In this document: positions 34,272-43,492 of the stretch, in pieces
How the letters are laid out: every line of letters begins with the position of its first letter
Position numbering within the stretch: the first letter of the stretch is position 1
Origin: Acidobacteriota bacterium
GTDB lineage: Bacteria > Acidobacteriota > Holophagae > Holophagales > Holophagaceae
Direction: 5' to 3'
Length of the DNA: 64,000 nucleotides
NCBI GenBank assembly: GCA_016213735.1
Contig: JACQZU010000017.1
Coordinates: forward strand, 124,001-188,000
Position numbers and translations under genes: made by a program
Notes under the pieces: generated by a model
Seen by the model: the letters and a program-made list of their open reading frames with translations, nothing else
What the model was told of the DNA's origin: nothing
Database searches by the model: none

Positions 34272-35528
34272 ATGAACCCCGGAGAACTCGAGCGGCATGG
34301 ACGCAGGACCGTGGCCATCCTCTTCGCGGCCCAGAGCCTGTACTCCGCCGGCTATGTCATCGTGTTCACCATCAGTTCGATCCTCGCCGTGCAGATGGGA
34401 GGAAGCCCAGCCTGGACGGGGGTCCCCATCACCGTGATTCTTTCCGGAGCGGCGCTGGGAGCGTGGCCCATCGGGCGGTACATGGGCCGGCGGGGCCGCC
34501 GCCTCGGGCTCTCCATCGGCCAACTCTGCGGATTCTTCGGCTCCCTGGTGGCCGGAGCAGGGATCCTGACCAGGAATTTGGGTCTGTTCCTGGCGGGTCT
34601 CTTCTTCCTGGGGATCTCCCGGGGGACCCTTGACATGGGACGCTACGCCGCGGCCGACGCCAATCCCGCCCACCGGCGCGCCACGGCGATGAGCCTGGTC
34701 GTCCTGGGGGGGACCGTTGGTGCCTTCCTTGGGCCGCCCCTCCTGAAGGCGATCACCGGGTTCGAACTTGCCTCGGGGCTGAGGGCCATGTCCATGCCGT
34801 GGTTCGTGATGGCCTTCGTGCTCCTTGTCTCCTTCCTTCTCGTTTTCGGGTTCCTCCGCCCCGACCCTCTGGAACTGGCGAGAATTCATGCGGCGGCGGA
34901 GGGTGGCGGGGGCGGATACCCACCCGGAAGCCGGGACCTCAAGGCCATTCTCCGGGACCGCCGCTTCTTCCTGGCCGTCCTCTCCATCGTCAGCGGGCAC
35001 CTGGTGATGTACCTCCTCATGACGGTCACGCCCGTGTTCATGAACTCCTGCCACCACGCCGTCACAGCCATTTCCTGGGTCATCGTCTTCCACATGTTCG
35101 GAATGTACGGCCTGTCGTATTTCGTGGGCCGGCTGATCGACAAGGTCGGGAGGCCGCCCATGATCGTGGCGGGTTGCCTCCTTCTGGCGGTTTCCTGCCT
35201 GTTGGCTCCCCTCGGCAAGGACGCGCCCTGGCTCGGCCTGGTGCTCTTCCTGGTGGGACTCGGCTGGAACGCCTGCTTCGTCGGGGGGTCCACGCTGCTG
35301 AGCGATATCCTTCACCCCGCGGAGCGGGGCCGCACCCAGGGACTCGTGGACACGCTGATCAACCTCGCGGCTGGAGCGGGAAGCCTCGGCAGCGGATTCC
35401 TGTTCGCGGCCCTGGGATTCAACGTCCTGGTCTGGATCAGCCTCCTCGTCTCCCTGCTTCCCTGCCTGGCCATCTGGGCTTTCACCAGCCGAGGCGATGT
35501 TCGGGCCCCGGTGCTGCCGGACACCTGA
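34272..35528 (+). CDS. Major facilitator superfamily transporter
   Basis: The 418-residue protein has 12 hydrophobic segments. The MFS loop 2-3 signature appears as GRYMGRRGRRLGLSIG and its second-half counterpart as GRLIDKVGRPPMIVAG. The long cytoplasmic loop lies around residues 195-220. ATG 34272 is preceded by GGAGGCGAC. Substrate is unknown; the set of motifs suggests a drug- or metabolite-exporting subfamily. A candidate terminator follows. Confidence 0.92.
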   Translation: MNPGELERHGRRTVAILFAAQSLYSAGYVIVFTISSILAVQMGGSPAWTGVPITVILSGAALGAWPIGRYMGRRGRRLGLSIGQLCGFFGSLVAGAGILTRNLGLFLAGLFFLGISRGTLDMGRYAAADANPAHRRATAMSLVVLGGTVGAFLGPPLLKAITGFELASGLRAMSMPWFVMAFVLLVSFLLVFGFLRPDPLELARIHAAAEGGGGGYPPGSRDLKAILRDRRFFLAVLSIVSGHLVMYLLMTVTPVFMNSCHHAVTAISWVIVFHMFGMYGLSYFVGRLIDKVGRPPMIVAGCLLLAVSCLLAPLGKDAPWLGLVLFLVGLGWNACFVGGSTLLSDILHPAERGRTQGLVDTLINLAAGAGSLGSGFLFAALGFNVLVWISLLVSLLPCLAIWAFTSRGDVRAPVLPDT

Positions 35529-35572
35529 ACCTCGGCCCCCACCTCCCGCCGACCGCTACCCAACAAACCGAA

Positions 35573-35610
35573 GGCCGGGATCGTCGGATGTGGGCCGGAC
35601 CATCCCGGCC
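35573..35610 (+). terminator. Candidate hairpin terminator after MFS gene
   Basis: GGCCGGGAT (35573-35581) pairs with ATCCCGGCC (35602-35610) around a 20-base loop, 45 bp after the MFS stop. There is no U-run, so it may be a rho-linked or stabilising hairpin. Confidence 0.45.
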
Positions 35611-35717
35611 AACCCCATTCCGACGCCCGGTGCTCGCAAGGACTTCTGGCCCTGCAGAAAGGGTGGGCAGATACTCATCTCCAAGCCCCCAGGTCCTGGG
35701 GAATCATGGAGCCCATC

Positions 35718-36149
35718 ATGATCCGCTTCCTCGTGCCGGCCTTGATCATCGGAATGGCTGTCCCCGGCGTGGCTGGGGGCCTGGAAGGCTTCCTGGCCCA
35801 GTTGGACGCACGCGCCCGTGCGGACCTGAAGGGTTTCTCCGCCCAGGTGAGTGCCCAGTTCAACATTGGGGAGGGCCAGGTGCGGACCCTCCTCGGCAGC
35901 TTGCCGAGGCCCTCGGACGCCTTCATGGTCCTCCAGCTTGGCCAGTGGTCAGGGAAGTCCGTGGACCGCGTCCTTCCCGTCTATCGCGCCCGGAAGGGCC
36001 AGGGCTGGGGCGCCGTCGCCAAGGACCTTGGAATCAAGCCAGGGTCCCCCGAATTCCACGCCCTCAAGCGGGGAGACCTGCGCCTCGGTCCCGAGGGCTC
36101 GGGCCCGCCCCCAGGCAAGGGGAGGGGGCGGGGAAAAGGTCGAGGCTAG
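35718..36149 (+). CDS. Small secreted protein of unknown function
   Basis: I do not recognise a characterised family. The 143-residue product has a signal peptide (MIRFLVPALIIGMAVPGVAGG), a helical middle with a repeated-looking segment LPRPSDAFMVLQLGQ and GWGAVAKDLGIKPGSPEF, and a basic Gly/Arg/Lys-rich tail. ATG 35718 has GGAG six bases upstream and is preferred to 35706. It converges on the C69 dipeptidase gene with 8 bp between the stops. Confidence 0.65.
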   Translation: MIRFLVPALIIGMAVPGVAGGLEGFLAQLDARARADLKGFSAQVSAQFNIGEGQVRTLLGSLPRPSDAFMVLQLGQWSGKSVDRVLPVYRARKGQGWGAVAKDLGIKPGSPEFHALKRGDLRLGPEGSGPPPGKGRGRGKGRG

Positions 36150-36157
36150 CCCAGCGG

Positions 36158-37798
36158 TCAATCCTCGTCCGGCGCGAGGTTTTCGACCTTCCGCACCTTG
36201 ATGGTCTCGCCGTGCTCTTTCACGATGCGCCGCAGCCAAGGTTCCGGGTGGGGCGGGTGGGTGACGTGGCCCCGGACGTCCCGGACGTTGCCGTCCAGGT
36301 ACTTCCACATCAGGAATTCACCGAGCTTCCTCCAGCGGGCCACGAGCTCGGCGCTGTTCTTCGCCACATGGCTGGTGAGGAAGGCCTTGGCCGCTCCGGG
36401 ATCCTGCCTGTGGAGCGTCAGGGCCTGCCGCTCCAGGTCCGGCTGCTCGGCCTGGTAGCGGCCCTCGAACTCCCGCTGCACTTTCTGGATGTCCACGATC
36501 ATGTCGCTCCAGCGCGAGTAGGCCCAGTTGGTGACGAAATTGAAGGTCCAGAAGGCGCTGTCCCAGTTGAATTCCCCGAAGTTCCCCGTGCCCACGGCGA
36601 AGGCCTTGGGGGGTTCCTGGATGCTGCAGTAGACGGGCATGTAGCAGGTGGCGAAGGTGTCGTCCACGCCGAACCAGAGCACGCCCCCGATCTCGTTGGG
36701 CAGCCAGGACCGGCTCTGGGTCACGAAGGAGAAGCCCGTCTGCTGGGTGCTGATCGCCCGCTCGTGGACGAAGTCCTGGCCATCCACCTTGAAGCTCATG
36801 GGGCGCCAGCGGTAGGGCAGGGACCATTCCCCGGCCCCGGGATCCTTCGTCATGTCGAAGTCCGTGCCCTCGAAGTGGTCGCGCATGAGCTCCATGGCGT
36901 CCCGCACGTCCAGCTTCTGGTCGGGCTTGATGTAGAGGGGCAGGCGCTTGAGACCGAGCTCGGGGCGCACGTACTCGTGCCCCAACTTCAGGCTGGGGGC
37001 CGCGCGGCGGAAGATGCTCCAGACCCGGCCCTCGCAGGCCCGGAGGCTGCCGAAGCTCAGGGGGGCATAGGTGTCGGCGAATCGGAAATCCTTGTCCTCG
37101 CCCTTGAACCAGCCCTTCTCCCGGGCCAGGGGAATCAGGTCCTTGTGGTAGAGGGCGGTCTTGGGATCGTTCAGGGGGAACTTCTGGATCCTGGCCTGGT
37201 TGGCATGGGCGCTGATGGTGCCGTCCGGGAGCTTCACGGCGACCCAGACCGCCCCCTTCTGGCCCTTCCCCTTCCCGATCATCTCCAGGATCCAGACCTC
37301 GTGGGGGTCGGCGATGGAGAAGGATTCTCCGGAGCTGGCGTACCCGAAGTCCTCCACCAGCTTCGTCATCACCTCGATGGCCTCACGGGCGGTCTTGGCC
37401 CGCTCCAGGGCGATGTAGATGAGGCTCCCGTAGTCCACGATGCCGCTGGGGCCGGCCAATTCCTTGCGGCCGCCGAAGGTGGTCTCCCCGATGGCAACCT
37501 GGTGTTCGTTCATGTTGCCCACCCGGGTGTAGGTCACCGGGGCCTCCGGGATGCGGCCAAGGAACTTCCCCGTGTCCCACTCGACGACGTCCAGCTTCTC
37601 GCCGGGGAGGTGGCGCCCCCCCCGCTTGAAGTAGAGCTCCCCGTAGAGCTCGTGGCTGTCCGCGGCGTAGGTGATCATGGTCGCCCCGTCCTTGCTGGCG
37701 CCCTTGGTCACCAGCAGGTTCGTGCAGGCGTCGAGGGAAGCCCCGGCTGTGATGAGGAGAGCGGTGGCGGTGAACAGGCGTCGAACGGTGCAGGCCAT
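36158..37798 (-). CDS. C69-family secreted dipeptidase
   Basis: The 546-residue protein is a PepD/peptidase C69-type N-terminal nucleophile hydrolase. The signal-like segment ends just before Cys25 in DACTNLLVTKGASKDGA, so processing exposes the catalytic Cys as the new N-terminus. Further family blocks are VTYTRVGNMNEHQVAIGETTF, here seen in pieces, and ISAHANQARI. It probably cleaves dipeptides in the periplasm, which fits the nearby peptide transporter and peptidases. Confidence 0.92.
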   Translation of the reverse strand: MACTVRRLFTATALLITAGASLDACTNLLVTKGASKDGATMITYAADSHELYGELYFKRGGRHLPGEKLDVVEWDTGKFLGRIPEAPVTYTRVGNMNEHQVAIGETTFGGRKELAGPSGIVDYGSLIYIALERAKTAREAIEVMTKLVEDFGYASSGESFSIADPHEVWILEMIGKGKGQKGAVWVAVKLPDGTISAHANQARIQKFPLNDPKTALYHKDLIPLAREKGWFKGEDKDFRFADTYAPLSFGSLRACEGRVWSIFRRAAPSLKLGHEYVRPELGLKRLPLYIKPDQKLDVRDAMELMRDHFEGTDFDMTKDPGAGEWSLPYRWRPMSFKVDGQDFVHERAISTQQTGFSFVTQSRSWLPNEIGGVLWFGVDDTFATCYMPVYCSIQEPPKAFAVGTGNFGEFNWDSAFWTFNFVTNWAYSRWSDMIVDIQKVQREFEGRYQAEQPDLERQALTLHRQDPGAAKAFLTSHVAKNSAELVARWRKLGEFLMWKYLDGNVRDVRGHVTHPPHPEPWLRRIVKEHGETIKVRKVENLAPDED

Positions 37799-37881
37799 GG
37801 GACTCCCTCGGGCGCCATCAGGCGCAGGGTTCAGGATAAGCCAAGCCTCGCGAGTCGAGGCTCATGCCCTTCATCACAAGC

Positions 37882-37978
37882 CCCCCGGAGAATGAAGCCC
37901 GAGCAGGGCTATGCCGCGTAAGGGCGCGGGGGTCCGGGGGGCCCAGGCGGCGCAGCCGCCGTTTGCCCCCCGGAGAAC
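37882..37978. repeat. Nested palindrome flanked by a 13-bp direct repeat
   Basis: TCCGGGGGGC (37933-37942) pairs with GCCCCCCGGA (37965-37974), enclosing a second stem GGCGGC/GCCGCC (37946-37960). The word GCCCCCCGGAGAA occurs both about 83 bp upstream and as the right arm. On the minus strand it begins 6 bp after the pfk stop and could terminate that transcript. It may be a REP-like dispersed element; that would need a genome-wide count. Confidence 0.6.
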
Positions 37979-37979
37979 A

Positions 37980-39089
37980 TCAATCCCCGAAGCAGATCCC
38001 CAGGTCCCTGCCCGTGAGCAGCGTGTCGCTGTCCATGGGAACGCCCTTCATGCGGCCGGCCACTTCCTCCAGAGGAACGTACTTCACGTTGGGGAAGGCC
38101 AGGGCCACCATGACCCCGCGCTGACCCTCGTCCAGGGCCCGCACCGCGGCGGCGCCGAAGCGCAGCGCCGCCAGGCGGTCGAACGTGGTCGGGCTGCCGC
38201 CCCGGAGCAGGTGGCCCAGGACCACCAGCCGGGTGTCCTTCCCCGTGAGGTACTGCAGGGCCTGGGCCACCTGTTCCCCGATCCCGCCCAGCCGCTCGGC
38301 GTGGCCCACCTCCGCCGGGGCCATGACGGCTCGGTGGCCGTCCGCAGGCTGGGCCCCCTCCGCCACCATCACCAGGCTGTAGAGGCGGCCGTGGGTGTCC
38401 CGCTCCCGGATCTTGGCAGCCACCTTCTCGAGGTTGAAGGGGATCTCCGGAATGAGGATGGCGTGGGCCCCCCCGCTGATGCCCGCGTGGAGCGCGATCC
38501 AGCCCGCGTAGCGGCCCATCACCTCGACCACCATGATCCGCTGGTGGCTCTCGGCCGTGCTGTGGAGTCGGTCCATGCATTCCGTGGCGAAGGCCACGGC
38601 GGTGTCGAAGCCGAAGGTGGTCTGGGTCTTGTCGAGGTCGTTGTCGATGGTCTTGGGCACCCCCACCACCCGCAGACCCTTCTGGGAGAGTGCGTTGGCG
38701 ATGGTGAGGGAACCATCGCCACCGATGGAGATGAGGGCGTCCAGCTCCTTCTTGGCGAAGAATTCCAGCACCTCGTCCGAGCGGTCCACCTCCTTCACCG
38801 AACCGTCCGGCATCTTCAGCGGGAAGTGGAGGGGATTCCCCTTGTTGGTGGTCCCCAGCACCGTGCCGCCCAGGTGCGCGATGCCCCGCACCCGGTCCCG
38901 GTTCAGCCGGATGACCCCGCCCTCGGGGTAGCGTTCAGGGAAGAAGATCCCGTTGAAGCCCTCCCGGATGCCGTAGCACTCCCAGCCGCGGTTGGCCGCG
39001 GCGATGGCCGCGGCCCGGATCACCGCGTTCAGGCCCGGCGCGTCCCCGCCCCCGGTGTTGATGGCGATGCGTCGGATCGGACTCGGCAT
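37980..39089 (-). CDS. 6-phosphofructokinase (long PFK family)
   Basis: The 369-residue glycolytic enzyme begins MPSPIRRIAINTGGGDAPGLN. Substrate-site motifs are GGDGS (123-127), PKTIDND (145-151) and MGRYAGWIALHAG. Gly in GGDGS is the mark of ATP-dependent enzymes, while Lys in PKTIDND is usual for pyrophosphate-type relatives; this mixture occurs in a clade of ATP-PFKs related to PPi enzymes. ATG 39089 was preferred to a GTG at 39113. It makes fructose 1,6-bisphosphate in the cytoplasm. Confidence 0.93.
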   Translation of the reverse strand: MPSPIRRIAINTGGGDAPGLNAVIRAAAIAAANRGWECYGIREGFNGIFFPERYPEGGVIRLNRDRVRGIAHLGGTVLGTTNKGNPLHFPLKMPDGSVKEVDRSDEVLEFFAKKELDALISIGGDGSLTIANALSQKGLRVVGVPKTIDNDLDKTQTTFGFDTAVAFATECMDRLHSTAESHQRIMVVEVMGRYAGWIALHAGISGGAHAILIPEIPFNLEKVAAKIRERDTHGRLYSLVMVAEGAQPADGHRAVMAPAEVGHAERLGGIGEQVAQALQYLTGKDTRLVVLGHLLRGGSPTTFDRLAALRFGAAAVRALDEGQRGVMVALAFPNVKYVPLEEVAGRMKGVPMDSDTLLTGRDLGICFGD

Positions 39090-39147
39090 GGGCGTCCCCC
39101 GGGGCGTGGGCACAGGATAGCGCCCCGCCCGGGAGAATCCCCAGGTC

Positions 39148-41229
39148 CTACTTCAACCCGCGCTTGGCCAGCAGCGCTTCCGGTTTGGGATCCCGCCCGC
39201 GGAAGCCCCGGTAGATTTCAGCGGGCTCGATCGTCTGGCCTTTCTCCAGGAGCTTTCGGAAGGCCGCCGCGGTGGCGGGGTGGAACAGGTCGCCCTTCTC
39301 CTTGAAGGCCATGAAGGCGTCGCTGTCCAGCACGGCGCTCCAGATGTAGCTGTAGTAGCCCGCGCTGTAGCCGCCCCCGGGCCCGAAGATGTGCTGGAAG
39401 TAGGGGCTTCGGTAGCGGGAGGGGATTTCCGGGATCAGGCCCCACTTCTCCAGGCTGGCCTTCTCGAAGGCGTCCGGATCCACTTCCTTGGGTTCGGCCA
39501 GGGTGTGCCAGTCCATGTCCAGGAGGGCGGCGGCCATGTATTCCGTGGTGGCGAAGCCCTCCCCGAAGCTGCGGGACTTCTTGATCTTGGCCGCCAGGGC
39601 CTCGGGAATGGGGGCCCCGGTCTTGTGGTGACGGGCGTAGACCTTGAGCACCTCGGGCTCCATGGCCCAGTTCTCCATGATCTGGCTGGGCAGTTCCACG
39701 TAGTCCTGGGCCCGGCCGCCCCCGCGGTACTGGCCCATGTAGAAGAGGTTGGCCAGGGCGTGGCCGAACTCGTGAAAGAGGGTGCGGGTCTCGTCGGGTG
39801 TCAGCAGGGCCGGGGCATCCCCCGCCGGCCGGGTGAAGTTGCACACGTTCGTGACGAGGGGCGTGACCTTGTGCCCCTCGCGGGCGGGCCGGAGGCTTCC
39901 GCACCAGGCGCCGCCCCGCTTGCCAGGCCGCGGGTGGTAGTCCGTGTACAGCAGGCCCACGTGGCGCCCGTCCTTTTCCTTGACCTCGAAGACCCGGACC
40001 TCCGGGTGGTAGACGGGGACATCCTTCCGCTCCGCGAAGGTGATCCCGTAGAGCTTCGTGGCCACCAGGAAAGCTCCCTCCCGCACCCGGTCGATGGAGA
40101 AGTACGGCTTGAGCGCCTCCTCGTCCAAGTCGTACTTGGCCTTCCGGACCCGCTCCTGGTAGAAGCGCCAGTCCCAAGGCTCCAGCTTGGCGCCGGGCAG
40201 TTCCTTGGCCATGAGGGCCCGGATCTCCTCCCGCTCCACCTTGGCCTTGGCCAGGGCCGCCTGCCAGACGGGCTTGAGCAGGCCGTAGACCCCCGAGGGG
40301 TTCTTGGCCATGTTCTCCTCGAGGACGAAGTCCGCCCAGGAGGCGTAGCCCAGGAGCCTGGCCTTTTCGACGCGCAGGGCGGCGATCTTCGCCAGGAGGG
40401 GCCGGGTGTCGGTCTCGCCGCTCCGGCAGCGGTCCAGGTAGCCCGTGAGCAGCTTCTGGCGCAGGTCCCGGTTCTCGGCGAACTGGAGGAAGGGCCAGAT
40501 GCTGGGACCGTCCAGGGTGAACAGCCATTTCCCAGCAAGACCGGCCTTCTTCGCCGCCTGGGCCGCGGCCTCCAGCTGGTTCGGGGGCAGCCCCTGGAGG
40601 TCCTCGGCCTTTTCCACCACCAGCCGGAAGTCCTTGGTGGCCTTCAGGAGGCGGTCCGCGTACTTCACCCCCAGCTGGCTGAGTTCCTCGTTGATGGCCC
40701 GCATCCGGGTCTTCTGGTCGGGGCCGAGGAGCGCCCCGGCACGAACAAAGCCCTTGTAACGGCTCTCCAGCAGCTTGGCCTGCTCCGGGCTGAGCTTCGC
40801 CTTCGCCCGGTCGTCGTACACCTGCTTCACGCGCTTCCAGAGACCCTCGTTGAAGGCGATGTCGTCCTGGTGTCGGGAGCGCAGGGGGGCCAGGTCCCGA
40901 TTGATGGCCTGGAGCTTGGGGTTGGTCTCGGCCCCGCTCAGGGCCCCGAAGACCAGGCTCACAGGCTCCAGCGCTGCCCCGGTGGCGTCCATCGCCTCGA
41001 TGGTGTTGGCGAAGGTGGGGGGCTCCTTGGCGTCCACGATGGCCTGGATGGCGGCCTTCTGCTTCGCCATGCCTTCCTTGAAGGCCGGAAGGAAGTGCTC
41101 CTCCTTGATTTCGGCGAAGGGGGGAGTCCCGAAGGGCCCCGTCCAGGCCTTGAAGAAGGGGTTGGGGGCGTCCTGGGCCACGAGCGCCGCGGCATTCAGT
41201 GCGACCAGAAGGAGGGCGATGCGGGTCAT
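39148..41229 (-). CDS. M3-family oligopeptidase (Dcp-like), paralogue 1
   Basis: The 693-residue protein has a signal peptide (MTRIALLLVALNAAALVAQ) and a complete M3 catalytic domain with zinc motif His486-Glu487-x2-His490 (FHEFGHAL) and the downstream Glu region. Family blocks include DWRFYQERVRKAKYDLDEE and YYSYIWSAVLDSDAF. It resembles dipeptidyl carboxypeptidase/oligopeptidase A and probably acts in the periplasm on short peptides. A paralogue lies directly upstream in the same orientation, 87 bp away. GAGGAG precedes the ATG. Confidence 0.94.
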   Translation of the reverse strand: MTRIALLLVALNAAALVAQDAPNPFFKAWTGPFGTPPFAEIKEEHFLPAFKEGMAKQKAAIQAIVDAKEPPTFANTIEAMDATGAALEPVSLVFGALSGAETNPKLQAINRDLAPLRSRHQDDIAFNEGLWKRVKQVYDDRAKAKLSPEQAKLLESRYKGFVRAGALLGPDQKTRMRAINEELSQLGVKYADRLLKATKDFRLVVEKAEDLQGLPPNQLEAAAQAAKKAGLAGKWLFTLDGPSIWPFLQFAENRDLRQKLLTGYLDRCRSGETDTRPLLAKIAALRVEKARLLGYASWADFVLEENMAKNPSGVYGLLKPVWQAALAKAKVEREEIRALMAKELPGAKLEPWDWRFYQERVRKAKYDLDEEALKPYFSIDRVREGAFLVATKLYGITFAERKDVPVYHPEVRVFEVKEKDGRHVGLLYTDYHPRPGKRGGAWCGSLRPAREGHKVTPLVTNVCNFTRPAGDAPALLTPDETRTLFHEFGHALANLFYMGQYRGGGRAQDYVELPSQIMENWAMEPEVLKVYARHHKTGAPIPEALAAKIKKSRSFGEGFATTEYMAAALLDMDWHTLAEPKEVDPDAFEKASLEKWGLIPEIPSRYRSPYFQHIFGPGGGYSAGYYSYIWSAVLDSDAFMAFKEKGDLFHPATAAAFRKLLEKGQTIEPAEIYRGFRGRDPKPEALLAKRGLK

Positions 41230-41316
41230 GGGAACTCCTCGGAGGGCAAACCTCATGATACGAGGTTGGTCGATATCAGGATATCCAGGCCAGCTTTGAG
41301 GCCCCTGCAAAATCCT

Positions 41317-43401
41317 CTACTTCAGGCCCCGCTTCTCCAGGAGGGGTTCCACCCTGGGATCCCGGCCGCGGAAGCTGCGGTAGAGGACCGCCGGATCCTC
41401 GCTGCCTGCCTTTGCGAGCAGGGCCCGGAAGGCCGCGGCGGTGGCCGGATGGAAGAGGTCCCCCTTTTCCTTGAAGGCCTGGAAGGCGTCGGCGTCGAGG
41501 ACCGCGCTCCAGATGTAGCTGTAGTACTGGGCGCAGTACTCGGCTGCAGAGTGGTGGAAGTAGGGCGTGCGATAGCGGGGCAGGATTTCGGGGAGCATTC
41601 CGATGCGGGCCATGGCCGCCTTCTCGAAAGTGGTCACATCCGCTTCCGCCCCCCCCCGGGTATGCCAATCCAGGTCCAGATAGCACGCCGCGAGGTATTC
41701 CACGGTCGCAAAGCCCTGGCCGAACCGCTCGGCCCGCCGAAGCTTTTCCACCAATCCCTGGGGAATCACCTCACCCGTCCGGTGGTGGCGGGCATAGCGT
41801 TTCAGCATTTCCGGCTCGAAGGCCCAGTGCTCCATCACCTGGCTGGGCAGCTCCACGAAGTCCGTGGCGACCTGACCGCTGCCCCGGTAGCGGACGCTGG
41901 AGAGGAGGCTGTGGAGGGCGTGGCCGAATTCGTGGAACAGGGTGTTCACCTCGTCGGCGCTCAACAGGGCCGGGAGACCCCCGGCGGGGCGGGAGAAGTT
42001 CCCGACGTTGGTCACCACGGGACGGATGTCCTTGCCCCCCTTGACCCACGGGTCCACGAAGTTGTTGCACCAGGCCCCGCCCTGCTTTCCGGCCCGGGGG
42101 AAAAAGTCCAGGTAGAGCACACCGAGGTGCTTCCCGTTCATCTCCAGCACCTCGAAGACCCGCACTTCGGGGTGGTAGACCGGGAGGTCCTTCCGCTCCC
42201 GGAAGCCTAGGCCATAGAGGCGCCGGGCCAATTCGAATGCGCCTGCCCGCACCTGGTCCAGGGCGAAGTAGGGGCGCATGGCCGCCTCGTCCACGTCATA
42301 GCGCGCCTTGCGGACCTGGGTCTCGTAGTAGCGCCAGTCCCATGGCTCCAGCCGCTGGCCGGGAAAGTCCTTTTCCAGCAGGGCCTGCAGGTCCGCCCGA
42401 TCCTTTCGAGCCACCTCCAGGGCGGGCCTCCAGAGCTGGTCCAGCAACCCGGTGGCCCCCTCGGGATTCAGGGCCATGTTCTCGGCGAGCATGAAGTGGG
42501 CCCAGGTGGGATAGCCCAGGAGCCGGGCCTTCTCGCCCCTGAGAGCCACGATCCGGGCGTACACCGCCTTGTTGTCGGTGGGCCCGCCCTGGTCGCAGCG
42601 GGAGGTGTAGGCCTGGAGGAGCTGCCGCCTCAGATCGCGGTTCGAGGCGTTCTCCATGAAGGGCAGGAAACTCGGGGCGTGGAGGGTGATCACCCACTTC
42701 CCGTCCAGGCCGGCGCCCTTGGCCGCTTCCGCAGCCGCGTGTACCTGGGCCTCCGGCAGCCCCGCCAGGTCGGATGACCGCTCCACCACCAGGCGGAAGG
42801 CCCCGGTGGCGGCCAGCAGGTTGTCCCCGAATTTCCCCTGCAGGGTGGCCAACTCGCCGTTGATGGCGCGGAGCCTGGCCTGCTTTTCCCCGTCGAGACC
42901 CGCGCCCCCGCGGATGAACCGGCGGTGCATGCGCTCCAGCAACCGCTTCTGCTCCGGGTCGAGGGAGAGGCGATGGCGGCCCTCGAACACGGATTTCACG
43001 CGCTGGAACAGGGCGGGGTCCAGGAACAGGTCGTCGGCATGGGCCGCCAGCAGCGGGGAGATTTCCTTGTTCACCGCCTGCAGGGCCTCACTGGTCTCGG
43101 CGCTCACCAGGTTCTGGAAGACCCCATTCACCCGGGCCAGCAATTCGCCCGAGTCGTCGAAGGCCTCCACGGTGTTCTGGAAGGTGGGCGCGGTCTTGGA
43201 GCGGGCGATGGCCCGGACTTCGGCCTTCTGGCGGGCGAACCCTTCCTGGAAGGCGGGAAGAAAGTGCTCCGCCTTGATCCGGTCGAAGGGAGGGACCTGG
43301 AAGGGTGTCGACCATTCCTGGAGGAGCGGGTTGGCGGGGCGTGGAACCTTGGCCATGGCCGGAATCATCAAGAGGGAGGCGCACAAGGCAATGGATCGCA
43401 T
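41317..43401 (-). CDS. M3-family oligopeptidase (Dcp-like), paralogue 2
   Basis: The 694-residue protein is a tandem paralogue of the next gene, colinear throughout. Its zinc motif is His490-Glu491-x2-His494 (FHEFGHALHSLL), with the same YYSYIWSAVLDADAF block and a similar ending (KRGLK). The signal peptide is MRSIALCASLLMIPAMA. The copies differ at many surface positions and loops (for example around 560-600), so distinct peptide specificity is plausible. Confidence 0.94.
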   Translation of the reverse strand: MRSIALCASLLMIPAMAKVPRPANPLLQEWSTPFQVPPFDRIKAEHFLPAFQEGFARQKAEVRAIARSKTAPTFQNTVEAFDDSGELLARVNGVFQNLVSAETSEALQAVNKEISPLLAAHADDLFLDPALFQRVKSVFEGRHRLSLDPEQKRLLERMHRRFIRGGAGLDGEKQARLRAINGELATLQGKFGDNLLAATGAFRLVVERSSDLAGLPEAQVHAAAEAAKGAGLDGKWVITLHAPSFLPFMENASNRDLRRQLLQAYTSRCDQGGPTDNKAVYARIVALRGEKARLLGYPTWAHFMLAENMALNPEGATGLLDQLWRPALEVARKDRADLQALLEKDFPGQRLEPWDWRYYETQVRKARYDVDEAAMRPYFALDQVRAGAFELARRLYGLGFRERKDLPVYHPEVRVFEVLEMNGKHLGVLYLDFFPRAGKQGGAWCNNFVDPWVKGGKDIRPVVTNVGNFSRPAGGLPALLSADEVNTLFHEFGHALHSLLSSVRYRGSGQVATDFVELPSQVMEHWAFEPEMLKRYARHHRTGEVIPQGLVEKLRRAERFGQGFATVEYLAACYLDLDWHTRGGAEADVTTFEKAAMARIGMLPEILPRYRTPYFHHSAAEYCAQYYSYIWSAVLDADAFQAFKEKGDLFHPATAAAFRALLAKAGSEDPAVLYRSFRGRDPRVEPLLEKRGLK

Positions 43402-43492
43402 GAAGAACCCTTGGAGGCCCCGAGGGGGGACCTGGCCAAGCTAACAGGGCCGCCCCTCCGGAGGCTGTGATCCGGGGACCAAGGCCGCCCGG

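Noticed and set aside
34799-37921. A 1040-codon plus-strand open frame
   Set aside because: It overlaps the MFS gene, a small secreted gene and the C69 gene in other frames; composition is Gly/Pro/Arg-biased with no domain.
39280-42210. A 976-codon plus-strand open frame over the M3 genes
   Set aside because: It is antisense to two intact peptidases with conserved zinc sites.
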